Shown here: piece by piece, positions 1 through 8,664 of the stretch
Layout: each line of letters opens with the position of its first letter
How positions within the stretch are numbered: position 1 is the stretch's first letter
NCBI RefSeq assembly: GCF_016901015.1
Contig: NZ_JAFEUP010000003.1
Coordinates: 372,001 to 436,000 of the forward strand
Direction: 5' to 3'
Origin: Zestomonas insulae
GTDB lineage: Bacteria > Pseudomonadota > Gammaproteobacteria > Pseudomonadales > Pseudomonadaceae
Length of the DNA: 64,000 nt
Program-made: the position numbers and the translations under genes
The notes under the pieces: model-generated
The model's input: the letters and a program-made list of their open reading frames with translations, nothing else
Told to the model about the DNA's origin: nothing
The model's database searches: none

Positions 1-1536
1 CGCGCCGTCGATGCCGCCTTCCAGCTGGGCGATGCCGCAGCTGAACGTGCAGCTCAGGTCCAGCGGCTGCGCCGGGTAGTGGATCTCGGCGAAGCGCCGG
101 CGGATGTCGTCGAGCACTTTGGCGGCGGTGGCCGCGTCGGTGTCCGGCAGCACCACGGCGAATTCCTCGCCACCGTAGCGGCCGATGTAGTCGGTCTTGC
201 GCAGGCGCTGCTTGAGGAACAACGCGAGGCTCTTGATCACCCGGTCGCCCATCGGGTGGCCGTAGCTGTCGTTGACCTTCTTGAAGTGGTCGATGTCGAG
301 CATGGCGAAGGCCAGTGACTTGCCGTCGCGCCGCGAGCGGGCGCAGGCGTCCTCGAGCAACTGCAGGGTGTAGGTGTGGTTGTACAGCCCGGTCAGGCTG
401 TCGCGGACCATCCGCGCCTGCAGGTTGCGCGCGCGGTTGGCGCGGGTGCGCACGGTGGCGATCAGATGGCGTGGCTTGATCGGTTTGGTGAGGAAGTCGT
501 CGCCGGCCTCGCTCATCGCGTCGAGCTGCTTGTCGAGGTCGTCCTCGGCGGACAGGTAGATGATCGGCACGCTGACGTAGCGGTCGTGCTGGCGGATCAC
601 CTTGGCCAGTTCGGTGCCGCTGCAGTCGGGCATGTACATGTCGAGGATGATCAGGTCGGGGTGAAAGTCGGACAGCTCGTGCAGCGCCTGGATCGGCTCG
701 GTGAGCGTGCGGGTGACGATCCCGGCGCTGTTCAGCACCCGTTCAGTGTGGGTGGCCTGGGCCCGCGAGTCGTCGACCACCAGCACGCGGAACGGCTCGT
801 ACTGCGCGACGCGGGTGAGGATCTCGATGCGCTCGATCAGCGTCGAGGCGTCCAGGGTGCCGGTGAAGAATTCCTGAGCGCCGGCGCGCACTGCGGCCAG
901 GCGAGTCGGCGTGTCGGTTTCCTCGTGGCTGAAGAACAGCAGCGGCAGCTTGTGCTCGAGCTTCTCCTGCACCGATTCGGCCAGCGCCAGGCCGGCGCCG
1001 GGGCCGGAGAAATCGACTTCCATGACGATGGCGGCCGGGTGGCGCTCGCTCATCGCCGCATGGAACGCCTCGGCGCTGTTCAGCGGCTGCGCCAGCAGGC
1101 CGAAGAACTCCATCTGCTGGGCCAGCCGCTCAGCGCGCTCGGCGTCTTCCAGGGCCAGGTACACCGGCTTGCGCAGCGGCGGCAGGAAGGTTTGTTCGAA
1201 CTGGTCGCCATGCCGCAGGCCGGTGCGCGACAGGCGCTGCATCAGCTGGTTGAGCTCGCTGATCAGCGGGCTGCTGAGGCGTCCCTTGTTGGCCAGCACG
1301 GCGTTCAGGCTCTGCTCCACACCGCGCGCCAGCACAGCGTGCTCGGTCTGCTCGAAGCGCTCGGCGTAGCGCAGCAGGCGGATGTTCGCCTCGCTCATCT
1401 CGGCCATGTCGGCGCCGTTCCACTCGCTGTGCTGCAGTCGCTGCCAGACCTCCAGCACCTGACGGGCCTGGTGGATCACGCGTTGGGCGAAATGGTGCTT
1501 GAGGCGGTCGTGGCTCAGGTCTTCGGCTTCGCTCAT
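1..1536 (-). CDS. gcbA: GcbA-type response regulator diguanylate cyclase (C-terminus cut by window edge)
   Basis: Makes c-di-GMP from two GTP in the cytoplasm; GcbA is known in Pseudomonas to promote early surface attachment. The 512 visible codons hold an alpha-helical N-terminal part (about 1-120), a degenerate receiver-like domain (about 125-240), a second receiver domain with VVDDSR and phospho-acceptor Asp299 in LIILDMYMPD, and a GGDEF domain. The active site is GGEEF (455-459), preceded by the inhibitory site RKTD with the usual five-residue spacing, so product inhibition is likely. The end of the GGDEF domain and the stop lie beyond position 1. The start is the ATG at 1534-1536. Gene order with DUF2333, Nudix, SUI1 and speA matches PA4843-PA4839 of P. 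aeruginosa, which supports the name. Confidence 0.88.
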   Translation of the reverse strand, partial: MSEAEDLSHDRLKHHFAQRVIHQARQVLEVWQRLQHSEWNGADMAEMSEANIRLLRYAERFEQTEHAVLARGVEQSLNAVLANKGRLSSPLISELNQLMQRLSRTGLRHGDQFEQTFLPPLRKPVYLALEDAERAERLAQQMEFFGLLAQPLNSAEAFHAAMSERHPAAIVMEVDFSGPGAGLALAESVQEKLEHKLPLLFFSHEETDTPTRLAAVRAGAQEFFTGTLDASTLIERIEILTRVAQYEPFRVLVVDDSRAQATHTERVLNSAGIVTRTLTEPIQALHELSDFHPDLIILDMYMPDCSGTELAKVIRQHDRYVSVPIIYLSAEDDLDKQLDAMSEAGDDFLTKPIKPRHLIATVRTRANRARNLQARMVRDSLTGLYNHTYTLQLLEDACARSRRDGKSLAFAMLDIDHFKKVNDSYGHPMGDRVIKSLALFLKQRLRKTDYIGRYGGEEFAVVLPDTDAATAAKVLDDIRRRFAEIHYPAQPLDLSCTFSCGIAQLEGGIDGA

Positions 1537-1832
1537 GGCTCGACTTCTTATTCTGGGCGGTGGGCAAGCATGATGGCTCGATGCTATCACCAAGCTGGCA
1601 TCGGTACGATAGTACTGCCAATCATTCGACCAGGTGACTGCCACCGCTGGGCGGTCGGTGCGGGTGTGCGCGAGTTCTCGCTGGGGCGGTCCGGCGATCC
1701 GCCCACTCAAAGTTTGCCGCCGGCCGGCTACGTCGCCCAGACTGCTTAACTTATAGTGACCGCCGCGGACGGCAACCCTGCTCGGGCGTTGTGGTCTGAA
1801 TCTCTGCCTTCGTTCACGTAAAGGACACGCTC

Positions 1833-2903
1833 ATGTTGGATTGGAAGAATCGCGCCGGCACTGCGCGCGCGCGGACCGCCGACTCGCTGGATGGCGCGCG
1901 CAGCTACTTTGCCGGCTTGTGGAGCCGCGCCCTGGGCCTGCTGGTCGGCCTGTACCTGCTGGCCGCACTGGTGGTCGGCTGGTACTGGAGCCAGGAACCG
2001 GACCTCTTCCCCGTGCAGCAGCATGTCCAGAGTGCCGCCGAACAGAGCAAGCGCCAGCTGGTGATTGGCTACGCCACCGTGGAGACCCTCAAGCAGGTCG
2101 CCCAGACGCTGCTCGACAAGCCGGGCGGCTACCTGTCCAACGACCTGTTCCCGCCGGGTCTCTGGCTGGACAACATGCCGAGCTGGGAATACGGCGTGCT
2201 GGTGCAGACCCGCGACCTGTCGCGCGCGCTGCGCAAGGACTTCGCCCGCTCGCAGTCGCAGTCCACCGAGGACGCCGACCTGGCGCGCGCGGAGCCGCGC
2301 TTCAACTTCGACAACAAGAGCTGGGCGCTGCCCTCCTCGGAGTCGGAGTACCAGGAAGGCATCAAGTCGCTGGACCGCTACCTGGCCCGTCTGGCCGATC
2401 CGAACCAGCCCAACGCGCAGTTCTATTCGCGTGCCGACAACCTCAACAACTGGCTGGGCGACGTCGCCACGCGCCTCGGCTCGCTGTCGCAGCGGCTGTC
2501 CGCCAGCGTCGGCCGGGTGCGTCTGGACGACGCCGGAGTGACCCCGGCCACCGAACTGGCGCCGGGCGAAGCGCCGCCGCTCAGCGAGCAGCGTGTCGCC
2601 ACGCCGTGGCTGCAGATCGACAACGTGTTCTACGAGGCGCGCGGCCAGGCCTGGGCGCTGTCGCATATCCTCCGGGCGATCGAGATCGACTTCGCCGACG
2701 TGCTGGCGAAGAAGAACGCCACGGTCAGCGTGCGGCAGATCATCCGCGAGCTGGAAGCCGCCCAGGAGCCGCTGTGGAGCCCGATGGTGCTGAACGGCAG
2801 CGGTTACGGGATCCTCGCCAACCACTCGCTGGTAATGGCCAACTACATCTCGCGGGCCAACGCGGCGGTGATCGACCTGCGTCAGCTGCTCAGCCAGGGC
2901 TGA
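1833..2903 (+). CDS. DUF2333 family membrane-anchored protein
   Basis: A protein of 356 residues of unknown function, recognised as the DUF2333 family by sequence style and by its place beside gcbA (PA4842 position). One hydrophobic segment at about residues 30-52 should anchor it in the inner membrane; the remaining 300 or so residues are predicted periplasmic and rich in Arg, Asp and Leu with no enzyme motif I can see. It starts at the ATG at 1833 after AAAGGACA and ends four bases before the GTG of the Nudix gene, so the two are probably cotranscribed. It is divergent from gcbA; the 296 bases between them must hold both promoters. A TATAGT at 1752-1757 could be a -10 box, but no good -35 goes with it. 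Confidence 0.8.
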   Translation: MLDWKNRAGTARARTADSLDGARSYFAGLWSRALGLLVGLYLLAALVVGWYWSQEPDLFPVQQHVQSAAEQSKRQLVIGYATVETLKQVAQTLLDKPGGYLSNDLFPPGLWLDNMPSWEYGVLVQTRDLSRALRKDFARSQSQSTEDADLARAEPRFNFDNKSWALPSSESEYQEGIKSLDRYLARLADPNQPNAQFYSRADNLNNWLGDVATRLGSLSQRLSASVGRVRLDDAGVTPATELAPGEAPPLSEQRVATPWLQIDNVFYEARGQAWALSHILRAIEIDFADVLAKKNATVSVRQIIRELEAAQEPLWSPMVLNGSGYGILANHSLVMANYISRANAAVIDLRQLLSQG

Positions 2904-2907
2904 GGTC

Positions 2908-3450
2908 GTGAGCCAGGGCGTGGACGAAGCGGCGCATCGCGCCGCCTCGGATGCCGAGCGAGTCGCCTGGGTCGACGAGCAGGATCGCCCACTCGGCGGC
3001 GTGCCACGCGCCGAACTGCGCGCCCGGCGCCTGCTCGGGCGCGGCACCTACATCCTGCTGTTCAACTCGGCCGGCGAGCTGTGCGTGCATCGCCGCACCC
3101 TGAGCAAGGCGCTGTACCCCGGCTATTGGGACGTCGCCGCCGGCGGCATGGTCCTCGAAGGCGAGAGCTACGCCGACTCGGCGGCCCGCGAGCTGGCCGA
3201 AGAACTCGGCATCCGCGACGTGGCGCTGGTCGAGCACGCACACTTTCTCTACGACGCCCCGGAAAGCCGTCTGTGGTGCACGGCGTTTTCCGCAGTGTCC
3301 GACGCGCCATTGGTGCTGCAGCCCGAAGAGGTGCTCGAGGCGCGCTTCATTCCGCTCGCCGAGGCGCTGGCGGAAACCCATATCAAACCCTACTGCCCGG
3401 ATTCGCTGGCGGCTTTGCAGCGCTATCTGGTCGCCACCCAAGGTCGGTAG
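2908..3450 (+). CDS. Nudix hydrolase
   Basis: A 180-residue Nudix-family pyrophosphohydrolase. The full Nudix box G-x5-E-x7-REUxEExGU is present around residues 76-98 (GMVLEGE, then RELAEELGI), so metal binding and hydrolysis should be intact. The N-terminus (DEQDRPLG) and the LCVHRR and ALYPGYWD stretches resemble the YfcD/isopentenyl-diphosphate-isomerase-like branch of the family; the substrate cannot be read from sequence. The GTG at 2908 is chosen because it follows the DUF2333 stop by four bases and keeps the family-like N-terminus. It is equivalent to PA4841 by position. Confidence 0.88.
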   Translation: MSQGVDEAAHRAASDAERVAWVDEQDRPLGGVPRAELRARRLLGRGTYILLFNSAGELCVHRRTLSKALYPGYWDVAAGGMVLEGESYADSAARELAEELGIRDVALVEHAHFLYDAPESRLWCTAFSAVSDAPLVLQPEEVLEARFIPLAEALAETHIKPYCPDSLAALQRYLVATQGR

Positions 3451-3470
3451 GCGCGAATTCATTCGCGATG
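3446..3470 (+). repeat. Solitary REP half-element
   Basis: The sequence GCGAATTCATTCGCGAT follows the Nudix stop codon directly. It is the same palindromic core as in the paired REPs further along the window, but no inverted partner with the CGCTCCTAC tail lies within 100 bases. It looks like a decayed or single REP. The rest of the 3451-3723 interval holds no gene I can support. Confidence 0.7.
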
Positions 3471-3723
3471 TTTTGTCGCGAGTCCGCCTCCGTACTGCGC
3501 TCGCGTGCAGCATTCCAGTCGCCGCCGTGCGACATGCCGAACAGCGTCGCCAATCCGTCGATCAATGGCGCAATTGTGCACTTAGCAGGCGTGGCCTTTG
3601 CCGTTACACTGCGCGCCCCGCGCCTTCCCCGGCGCGGCATGCGCTGCCCCTGCCAGAGTGGGGCTTCGCGGCTGACGCCAGTCAGCCAGTCGCTATCCTG
3701 ACCAACCCAAGAGGAAAAAGCCG

Positions 3724-4095
3724 GTGGTCAAGAAAGCTTCGTCGTTTGCCGCGCTCAGCGGACTTGTCTATTCCACCGATGGCGGTCGGCATTGCCCCGA
3801 CTGCGGCCAGCCGGTGCACGCCTGCATCTGCAAGCAAACCCTGATTCCCGAAGGCGACGGCATCGCCCGCGTGCGCCGCGAAACCAAGGGCCGTGGCGGC
3901 AAGACGGTGACCACCGTGAGCGGTGTACCGCTTGCCGAGGAACCGCTCAAGGAGCTCGCCAGCGTGCTGAAGAAACGCTGCGGCACCGGCGGCGCGCTGA
4001 AGGACGGCGTCATCGAAATCCAGGGCGACCACGTCGAGCTGCTGCTCGCCGAGTTGGTCAAGCGCGGCTTCAAAGCCAAGAAGTCCGGCGGTTGA
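3724..4095 (+). CDS. SUI1/YciH family translation initiation factor-like protein
   Basis: A 123-residue protein of the SUI1 (eIF1-like) family, equivalent to PA4840 and E. coli YciH. In E. coli, YciH influences initiation fidelity on the 30S subunit. The N-terminal third has a CPDC...CIC cysteine cluster (about residues 24-38) that could bind a metal; the SUI1 fold follows (about 50-118) with the conserved GRGGKTVTTV strand and a basic C-terminus. The GTG start at 3724 follows AAGAGGAAAAAG at a good distance. It is separated from speA by a repeat-filled gap, so probably transcribed on its own. Confidence 0.88.
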   Translation: MVKKASSFAALSGLVYSTDGGRHCPDCGQPVHACICKQTLIPEGDGIARVRRETKGRGGKTVTTVSGVPLAEEPLKELASVLKKRCGTGGALKDGVIEIQGDHVELLLAELVKRGFKAKKSGG

Positions 4096-4298
4096 AAACT
4101 ACTGCGCTCGGCCATGCGGCGTTGAACACAGCCTCGGACGGTGGCGTGCCACCGAACGCCCAACGGGCGGTCCGAAAGGGCGAGCGAAGCGAGTACTGCT
4201 CATTTACACCTCGTAAACTCCGCGTCCTCGCCTGTTTTCGCCTTGCCTTGCCGTCGCTCGCGACGTTTTCCAGCAAGCTGCAAAACCACAGCTTCTAA
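4096..4298 (+). repeat. MITE-like palindromic intergenic element, copy C (variant with extra segment)
   Basis: This fills most of the gap of about 306 bases between the SUI1-like gene and speA. It contains GCGGCGTTGAACACAGCCTC, then GCTCATTTACACCTCGTAAA and TTTTCGCCTTGCC, in the same order as the elements at 61081 and 63571. Between the first two blocks it carries about 55 extra bases with their own short palindromes (GGTGGCGTGCCACC). No coding potential is convincing here. The speA ribosome site AGGGGGAC lies downstream at 4391-4398. Confidence 0.6.
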
Positions 4299-4401
4299 AC
4301 TTCACTGCATCGCTGGGGTCGACACTCCAGCAATCGTCATCTGCGCTCGTCACGCTCATCGAGGCTCGGCGGCGCCATTTCATTTTCGACAGGGGGACCC
4401 G

Positions 4402-6315
4402 ATGTCCGTACGACGCACACGCAAAGATGACGGCAGCCAATGGACGGTCGCGGACAGCCGCAGTGTCTATGGCATTCGCCACTGGGGCGCCGGCTATTTC
4501 GCGATCAATGACGCCGGGCGCGTCGAGGTGCGGCCGAACGGTCCGGCCAGCGCGCCGATCGACCTGTTCGCCCAGGTCGACGAGCTGCGCCAGAGCGGCC
4601 TGTCGCTGCCGCTGCTGGTGCGTTTCCCGGACATTCTGCAGGACCGCGTGCGCAAGCTGACCGGCGCCTTCGACGCCAATATCGAGCGCCTCGAATACCA
4701 GAGCCGCTACACCGCGCTGTACCCGATCAAGGTCAACCAGCAGGAAGCGGTGGTGGAGAACATCATCGCCACCCAGGACGTATCGATCGGCCTCGAGGCC
4801 GGCTCCAAGCCCGAGCTGATGGCGGTGCTGGCCCTGGCGCCGAAGGGCGGCACCATCGTCTGCAACGGCTACAAGGACCGCGAGTTCATCAAGCTGGCGC
4901 TGATGGGCCAGAAGCTCGGCCACAGCGTGTTCATCGTCATCGAGAAGGAATCCGAGGTGCAGCTGGTGATCGACGAGGCGGCCGAGCTCAAGGTCGCCCC
5001 GCAGATCGGCCTGCGCGTGCGCCTGTCCTCGCTGGCCTCGTCGAAGTGGGCCGACACCGGCGGCGAAAAATCCAAGTTCGGCCTGTCCGCGGCGCAGCTG
5101 CTGTCGGTCATCGAGCGCTTCCGCGCCGCCAAGCTCGACCAGGGCATTCGCCTGCTGCACTTCCACATGGGCTCGCAGATCGCCAACCTGGCCGACTACC
5201 AGCACGGCTTCAAGGAAGCCATCCGCTACTACGGCGAGCTGCGCAGCCTCGGCCTGCCGGTCGATCACGTCGACGTCGGCGGCGGCCTGGGCGTCGACTA
5301 CGACGGCACCCACTCGCGCAACGCCAGCTCGATCAACTACGACATCGACGACTACGCCGGCGTGGTGGTGAGCATGCTCAAGGAGTTCTGCGACGCGCAG
5401 GGCCTGCCGCACCCGAACATCTTCTCGGAGAGCGGCCGCTCGCTGACCGCGCATCATGCGGTGCTGGTCATGCAGGTCACCGACGTGGAGAAGCACAACG
5501 ACGAGATGCCGGTGATCGACAACCTCGAAAACCTGCCGGAGACCGTGCGCTGGCTCGCCGAGCTGCTCGGCCCGACCGATATCGAGATGGTCACCGAGAC
5601 CTACTGGCGCGCCACTCACTACATGAGCGACGTGGCCACGCAGTACGCCGACGGCAAGCTGACCCTGACCGAGAAGGCCCTCGCCGAGCAATGCTATTTC
5701 GCCGTCTGCCGGCGCCTGCACACCTCGCTGAAGGCCCGCCAGCGCTCGCACCGCGCGGTGCTCGACGAACTCAACGACAAGCTCGCGGACAAGTACATCT
5801 GCAACTTCTCGGTATTCCAGAGCCTGCCGGACACCTGGGCGATCGGCCAGATCCTGCCGATCCTGCCGCTCAATCGCCTCGACGAGGAGCCGCTGCGCCG
5901 CGCCGTGCTGCAGGACCTGACCTGCGACTCGGACGGCAAGATCCGCCAGTACGTCGACGAGCAGAGCATCGAGACCAGTCTGCCGGTGCACGAGGTACGC
6001 GAGGGCGAGGACTACCTGCTCGGTGTGTTCCTGGTCGGCGCCTACCAGGAAATCCTCGGCGACATGCACAACCTGTTCGGCGACACCGACTCGGTGAACC
6101 TCTACCAGAACCCGGACGGCAGCGTGTACCACGCCGGTATCGAGACCCACGACACCATCGAGGACATGCTGCGCTATGTGCACCTGTCGCCCGAGGAGCT
6201 GATGACCCACTACCGCGACAAGGTCGCCAGCGCGAAGATCAGCGCCCGCGAACGCACGCAGTTCCTCGACGCGTTGCGTTTGGGCCTGACTCGTTCGTCG
6301 TATCTGTCGTCCTGA
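4402..6315 (+). CDS. speA: Biosynthetic arginine decarboxylase SpeA
   Basis: Converts arginine to agmatine and CO2, the first step of the agmatine route to putrescine. It is 637 residues, the usual length for Pseudomonas SpeA. The PLP-binding lysine is Lys110 in YPIKVNQQ; the alanine-racemase-like barrel continues with LLHFHMGSQ and the glycine-rich phosphate-binding [13 protein letters not shown], followed by the C-terminal beta domain. I chose the ATG at 4402, with AGGGGGAC just upstream, over an in-frame ATG at 4141 because the extra 87 codons run through the repeat element and look unlike SpeA. The gene is monocistronic, ending in a strong terminator. Confidence 0.96.
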   Translation: MSVRRTRKDDGSQWTVADSRSVYGIRHWGAGYFAINDAGRVEVRPNGPASAPIDLFAQVDELRQSGLSLPLLVRFPDILQDRVRKLTGAFDANIERLEYQSRYTALYPIKVNQQEAVVENIIATQDVSIGLEAGSKPELMAVLALAPKGGTIVCNGYKDREFIKLALMGQKLGHSVFIVIEKESEVQLVIDEAAELKVAPQIGLRVRLSSLASSKWADTGGEKSKFGLSAAQLLSVIERFRAAKLDQGIRLLHFHMGSQIANLADYQHGFKEAIRYYGELRSLGLPVDHVDVGGGLGVDYDGTHSRNASSINYDIDDYAGVVVSMLKEFCDAQGLPHPNIFSESGRSLTAHHAVLVMQVTDVEKHNDEMPVIDNLENLPETVRWLAELLGPTDIEMVTETYWRATHYMSDVATQYADGKLTLTEKALAEQCYFAVCRRLHTSLKARQRSHRAVLDELNDKLADKYICNFSVFQSLPDTWAIGQILPILPLNRLDEEPLRRAVLQDLTCDSDGKIRQYVDEQSIETSLPVHEVREGEDYLLGVFLVGAYQEILGDMHNLFGDTDSVNLYQNPDGSVYHAGIETHDTIEDMLRYVHLSPEELMTHYRDKVASAKISARERTQFLDALRLGLTRSSYLSS

Positions 6316-6330
6316 TGGTTCTGCAGGCAT

Positions 6331-6360
6331 GAAAAAGCCCGGCGTCAGCCGGGCTTTTTC
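6331..6360 (+). terminator. Rho-independent terminator of speA
   Basis: Perfect stem AAAAAGCCCGGC / GCCGGGCTTTTT with a GTCA loop, 15 bases after the speA stop. Because the stem is flanked by A and T runs it can act in both directions and also serve the convergent gene ending at 6387. Confidence 0.9.
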
Positions 6361-6386
6361 GTTCTGGGCGAAGCCTTGAGGGTGGC

Positions 6387-6851
6387 TTACCAGACCACTT
6401 CGAAGTCGGTCACGCTGGCGGTTTTCCAGAAAGTTTTAGCTTCCTTGCGCGAGACGCAGTTGACCGCTTGGGTGCCGTTGAAGCCGCAGACTGCCTCGGT
6501 CCAATCCGGCGAGCCAGTGACGTTGTAACCAAAGTCACCATTGGCCTCGGGGATGACCGGGGCGATGTTGACCCAACCCTCGCCCGGCCCGTTGGTTTGC
6601 TCGAGTTTCAACCAGACCACCGTGGTGGTCGGAATCTCACAGCCTTCCTCGCCATCCCAGCGAAAGCTGCCATTGACCATGGGTTCGCCCATCAGGCTGT
6701 CGAGGTTCCATTTCACTTCGACGTTGCTGGCCGTGCAGTCGCCAATGGTCACGTCGGATTTCGACAGGCTGCCTTTGCCCGGGCCTTCGGCGAAGGCCGG
6801 GGCGGTCATGCTGAGGGCGGCGATCAGGCTCAATACCTGGATTTTTTTCAT
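6387..6851 (-). CDS. Small secreted protein of unknown function
   Basis: A 154-residue orphan I do not recognise. The first 21 residues form a clear Sec signal peptide (MKKIQ, hydrophobic core, cut after TAPAFA). The mature part has four cysteines (in GDC, EGC, AVCG and VNC) that could make two disulphides, and is rich in Thr, Val and Trp, as in a small beta-sandwich exported to the periplasm or outside. Its base composition is visibly lower in G+C than its neighbours, and it is a lone gene between two terminators, which hints at later acquisition. Translation starts at 6851 behind CAGGACGT. Confidence 0.75.
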   Translation of the reverse strand: MKKIQVLSLIAALSMTAPAFAEGPGKGSLSKSDVTIGDCTASNVEVKWNLDSLMGEPMVNGSFRWDGEEGCEIPTTTVVWLKLEQTNGPGEGWVNIAPVIPEANGDFGYNVTGSPDWTEAVCGFNGTQAVNCVSRKEAKTFWKTASVTDFEVVW

Positions 6852-7017
6852 GGGACGTCCTGCTGTCTGGAGAAAATGATTGGTGGCTATTAGCCATCAA
6901 ATTTGCGCGGCGCGGCACGATAGCGGGCCGGCTGGGCCGAGTCCAGACAGTAAGAGCGGGTAATCCCTCGGCCTGAGGGCGGCCGGACTGCACTCATTCT
7001 CCGCTGGCTACAGCAGG

Positions 7018-7047
7018 CAAAAGCCCGCTGTAGAGCGGGCCTTTTAT
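7018..7047 (-). terminator. Rho-independent terminator of the dinF / GGDEF / DUF2214 operon
   Basis: Hairpin AAAAGCCCGCT / AGCGGGCCTTTT with a short GTAG loop, about 100 bases beyond the DUF2214 stop on the minus strand. The rest of 6852-7144 must hold the promoter of the small secreted gene; I see no other gene. Confidence 0.75.
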
Positions 7048-7144
7048 GGTGGTTCAGGACAAATTTAGCGGGCATGGACGCCATGGCCGGGCGTGACCGT
7101 CCGTCGGGATCACTCCGCGGCTACAGCCGAACCGTCTGTGGGCC

Positions 7145-7606
7145 TCAACTGCCCATGACCCCATAACCGCGTGCCATCAGCACCGCCAGTAGCGGGATGA
7201 TCAGCAGCAGCAACAGCTCCAGGCGGATGGTCATGATCACCGCCTTGGCGCGCCCGGCGCTGATCTGCGGCGGCTGGCCGGCGAGTACCGCGTTGCGCCA
7301 GTTGAGGAAGGTGAAGGTCGGCAGGATGGAAATCAGCCCGACCAGGATGAACAGGCCGAGCTTGGCGTGGAACAGGAAGTTCTGCAGGTAGTAGTCGACA
7401 CCCTTGGCGTACCACAGCACGCGGGCGAAGCCGGTCAGCAGCACCACCCCGGCGGTGGCGCCGTAGGCGATGTCGATGCGGATCAGCGTGCGCGCGCGCT
7501 GCGCATCGAGCAGCGCCGGCTTGAACAGTACGTGTTCAACGGTGAGAAGGGCGAACAGCGCGAAGATCGAGATGAAGTGCAGGTACGCGGCGATGGCCTG
7601 GCCCAT
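7145..7606 (-). CDS. DUF2214 family membrane protein
   Basis: A 153-residue integral membrane protein with four hydrophobic segments (about 5-25, 45-65, 80-100 and 127-147) and the DUF2214 pattern: AAYLHFISIFALFALL at the start, HAKLGLFILVGL in the third helix. The histidines within the helices recall heme or metal ligands, but no function is established. It starts at 7606 behind AAGGAGCT, 15 bases after the GGDEF gene stops, and is the last gene of a three-gene minus-strand operon. Confidence 0.85.
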   Translation of the reverse strand: MGQAIAAYLHFISIFALFALLTVEHVLFKPALLDAQRARTLIRIDIAYGATAGVVLLTGFARVLWYAKGVDYYLQNFLFHAKLGLFILVGLISILPTFTFLNWRNAVLAGQPPQISAGRAKAVIMTIRLELLLLLIIPLLAVLMARGYGVMGS

Positions 7607-7621
7607 GGGAGCTCCTTGTTG

Positions 7622-8653
7622 TCATTCTTCGAGGCTGGCATGGACCGCGCGATTGCGGCCCTGCTGCTTGGCACGGTACAGGGCGCGGTCGGCGCGTTCC
7701 AGTACGCTGGCTTGCGTCTCGCCCGTCGTCGCCAGCGCACTGCCGAGGCTGATGGTCTGCTGCACGCGGCCGTCCAGCATCGACTCGCCGGCGACGGTCT
7801 GGCGCATGCGCTCGGCAATCGCGGCGAGCTCGGTGGCGTCGTGGACGGCGACCACCGCGACGAACTCCTCGCCGCCCAGGCGCACCAGCAGATCGTCCGG
7901 GCGCAGCGCCGCAGTCAGGCGGCGCGCGCTTTCCCACAGCACCTGGTCGCCGGCGCCATGGCCGTGACCGTCGTTGACCTGCTTGAAATGGTCGAGGTCG
8001 GCGAAGATCACCCCAAGCTGCTGGCCGGCGTCGGCGGTGGCGCGCTGGGCGAACGGGAAGAACTGCTCGAGGCCGCCGCGGTTCCACAGCTGGGTCAGCG
8101 GGTCGAGCAGCGCCTTGCGCTGTTCGCGGTCGACCGCCTGGCGCAGGGTGTGCGTGCGCGTGCTCAGGGCGCGCAGTTGCAGGTAGCCTTCGGCCAGGGT
8201 GCCGAGGTCGCGCAGGTGGCGGCGTTCGTCGGCATCCAGGCTGCGCGGGGTGGGGTCGAAGACGCACAGGGTGCCGATCGGCTGACCGTCGCCGGCATAC
8301 AGCAGCTGGCCGGCGTACATGCGAATGAACGGCGCGCCGGTCACCGAGGGGTTGCCGGTGAAGCGCGGATCGAGGAGGGCATCCTCGACCAGCATCTGCC
8401 CATCGCCGAGCAGCGCGTGGGCGCAGAAAGTCTGGTCGCGTTCGTTCTGGTCGCCGAGCAGACCGATGCGCGCCTTGAACCACTGGCGGTCGTGGTCGAC
8501 CAGGCCGATCAGTGCCGACTCCACCCCGAACATGTCGCGCGCCAAGCGCACCAGGGTGTCCAGATAGTGTTCGGCGGGGGTGTCCATCAGGTCGAGCTGC
8601 TCCAACGCCTGCAGGCGTTGCGCTTCATCGACGGGGCACGGCGGTGTCTGCAT
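7622..8653 (-). CDS. GAF domain diguanylate cyclase
   Basis: A soluble 343-residue c-di-GMP synthase. The N-terminal GAF sensor (about 20-155) has the features of the group seen with short GGDEF proteins (LDLMDTP, FGVESALIGLVD, CAHALL, PFIRMYAGQ, GTLCVFD). The GGDEF domain (about 175-340) carries the active-site GGEEF, and RPDD five residues before it is a complete inhibitory I-site. The chosen ATG at 8651-8653 follows AAGGAGTCCCCG and gives a normal GAF N-terminus; the reading frame stays open further upstream, but only as the antisense of other codons. It starts 11 bases after the dinF stop, so the sensor is made together with a MATE exporter. Confidence 0.9.
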   Translation of the reverse strand: MQTPPCPVDEAQRLQALEQLDLMDTPAEHYLDTLVRLARDMFGVESALIGLVDHDRQWFKARIGLLGDQNERDQTFCAHALLGDGQMLVEDALLDPRFTGNPSVTGAPFIRMYAGQLLYAGDGQPIGTLCVFDPTPRSLDADERRHLRDLGTLAEGYLQLRALSTRTHTLRQAVDREQRKALLDPLTQLWNRGGLEQFFPFAQRATADAGQQLGVIFADLDHFKQVNDGHGHGAGDQVLWESARRLTAALRPDDLLVRLGGEEFVAVVAVHDATELAAIAERMRQTVAGESMLDGRVQQTISLGSALATTGETQASVLERADRALYRAKQQGRNRAVHASLEE

Positions 8654-8664
8654 CGGGGACTCCT

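Noticed and set aside
376..1749. Long open frame antisense to gcbA
   Set aside because: It runs opposite a gene with intact receiver and GGDEF motifs. Long antisense frames are expected at this G+C, and its translation is low-complexity (HQ/AV/GR-rich) without domains.
4141..4401. N-terminal extension of speA to an earlier ATG
   Set aside because: The extra 87 codons come from the repeat element, and the ATG at 4402 has a good ribosome site and the family N-terminus.
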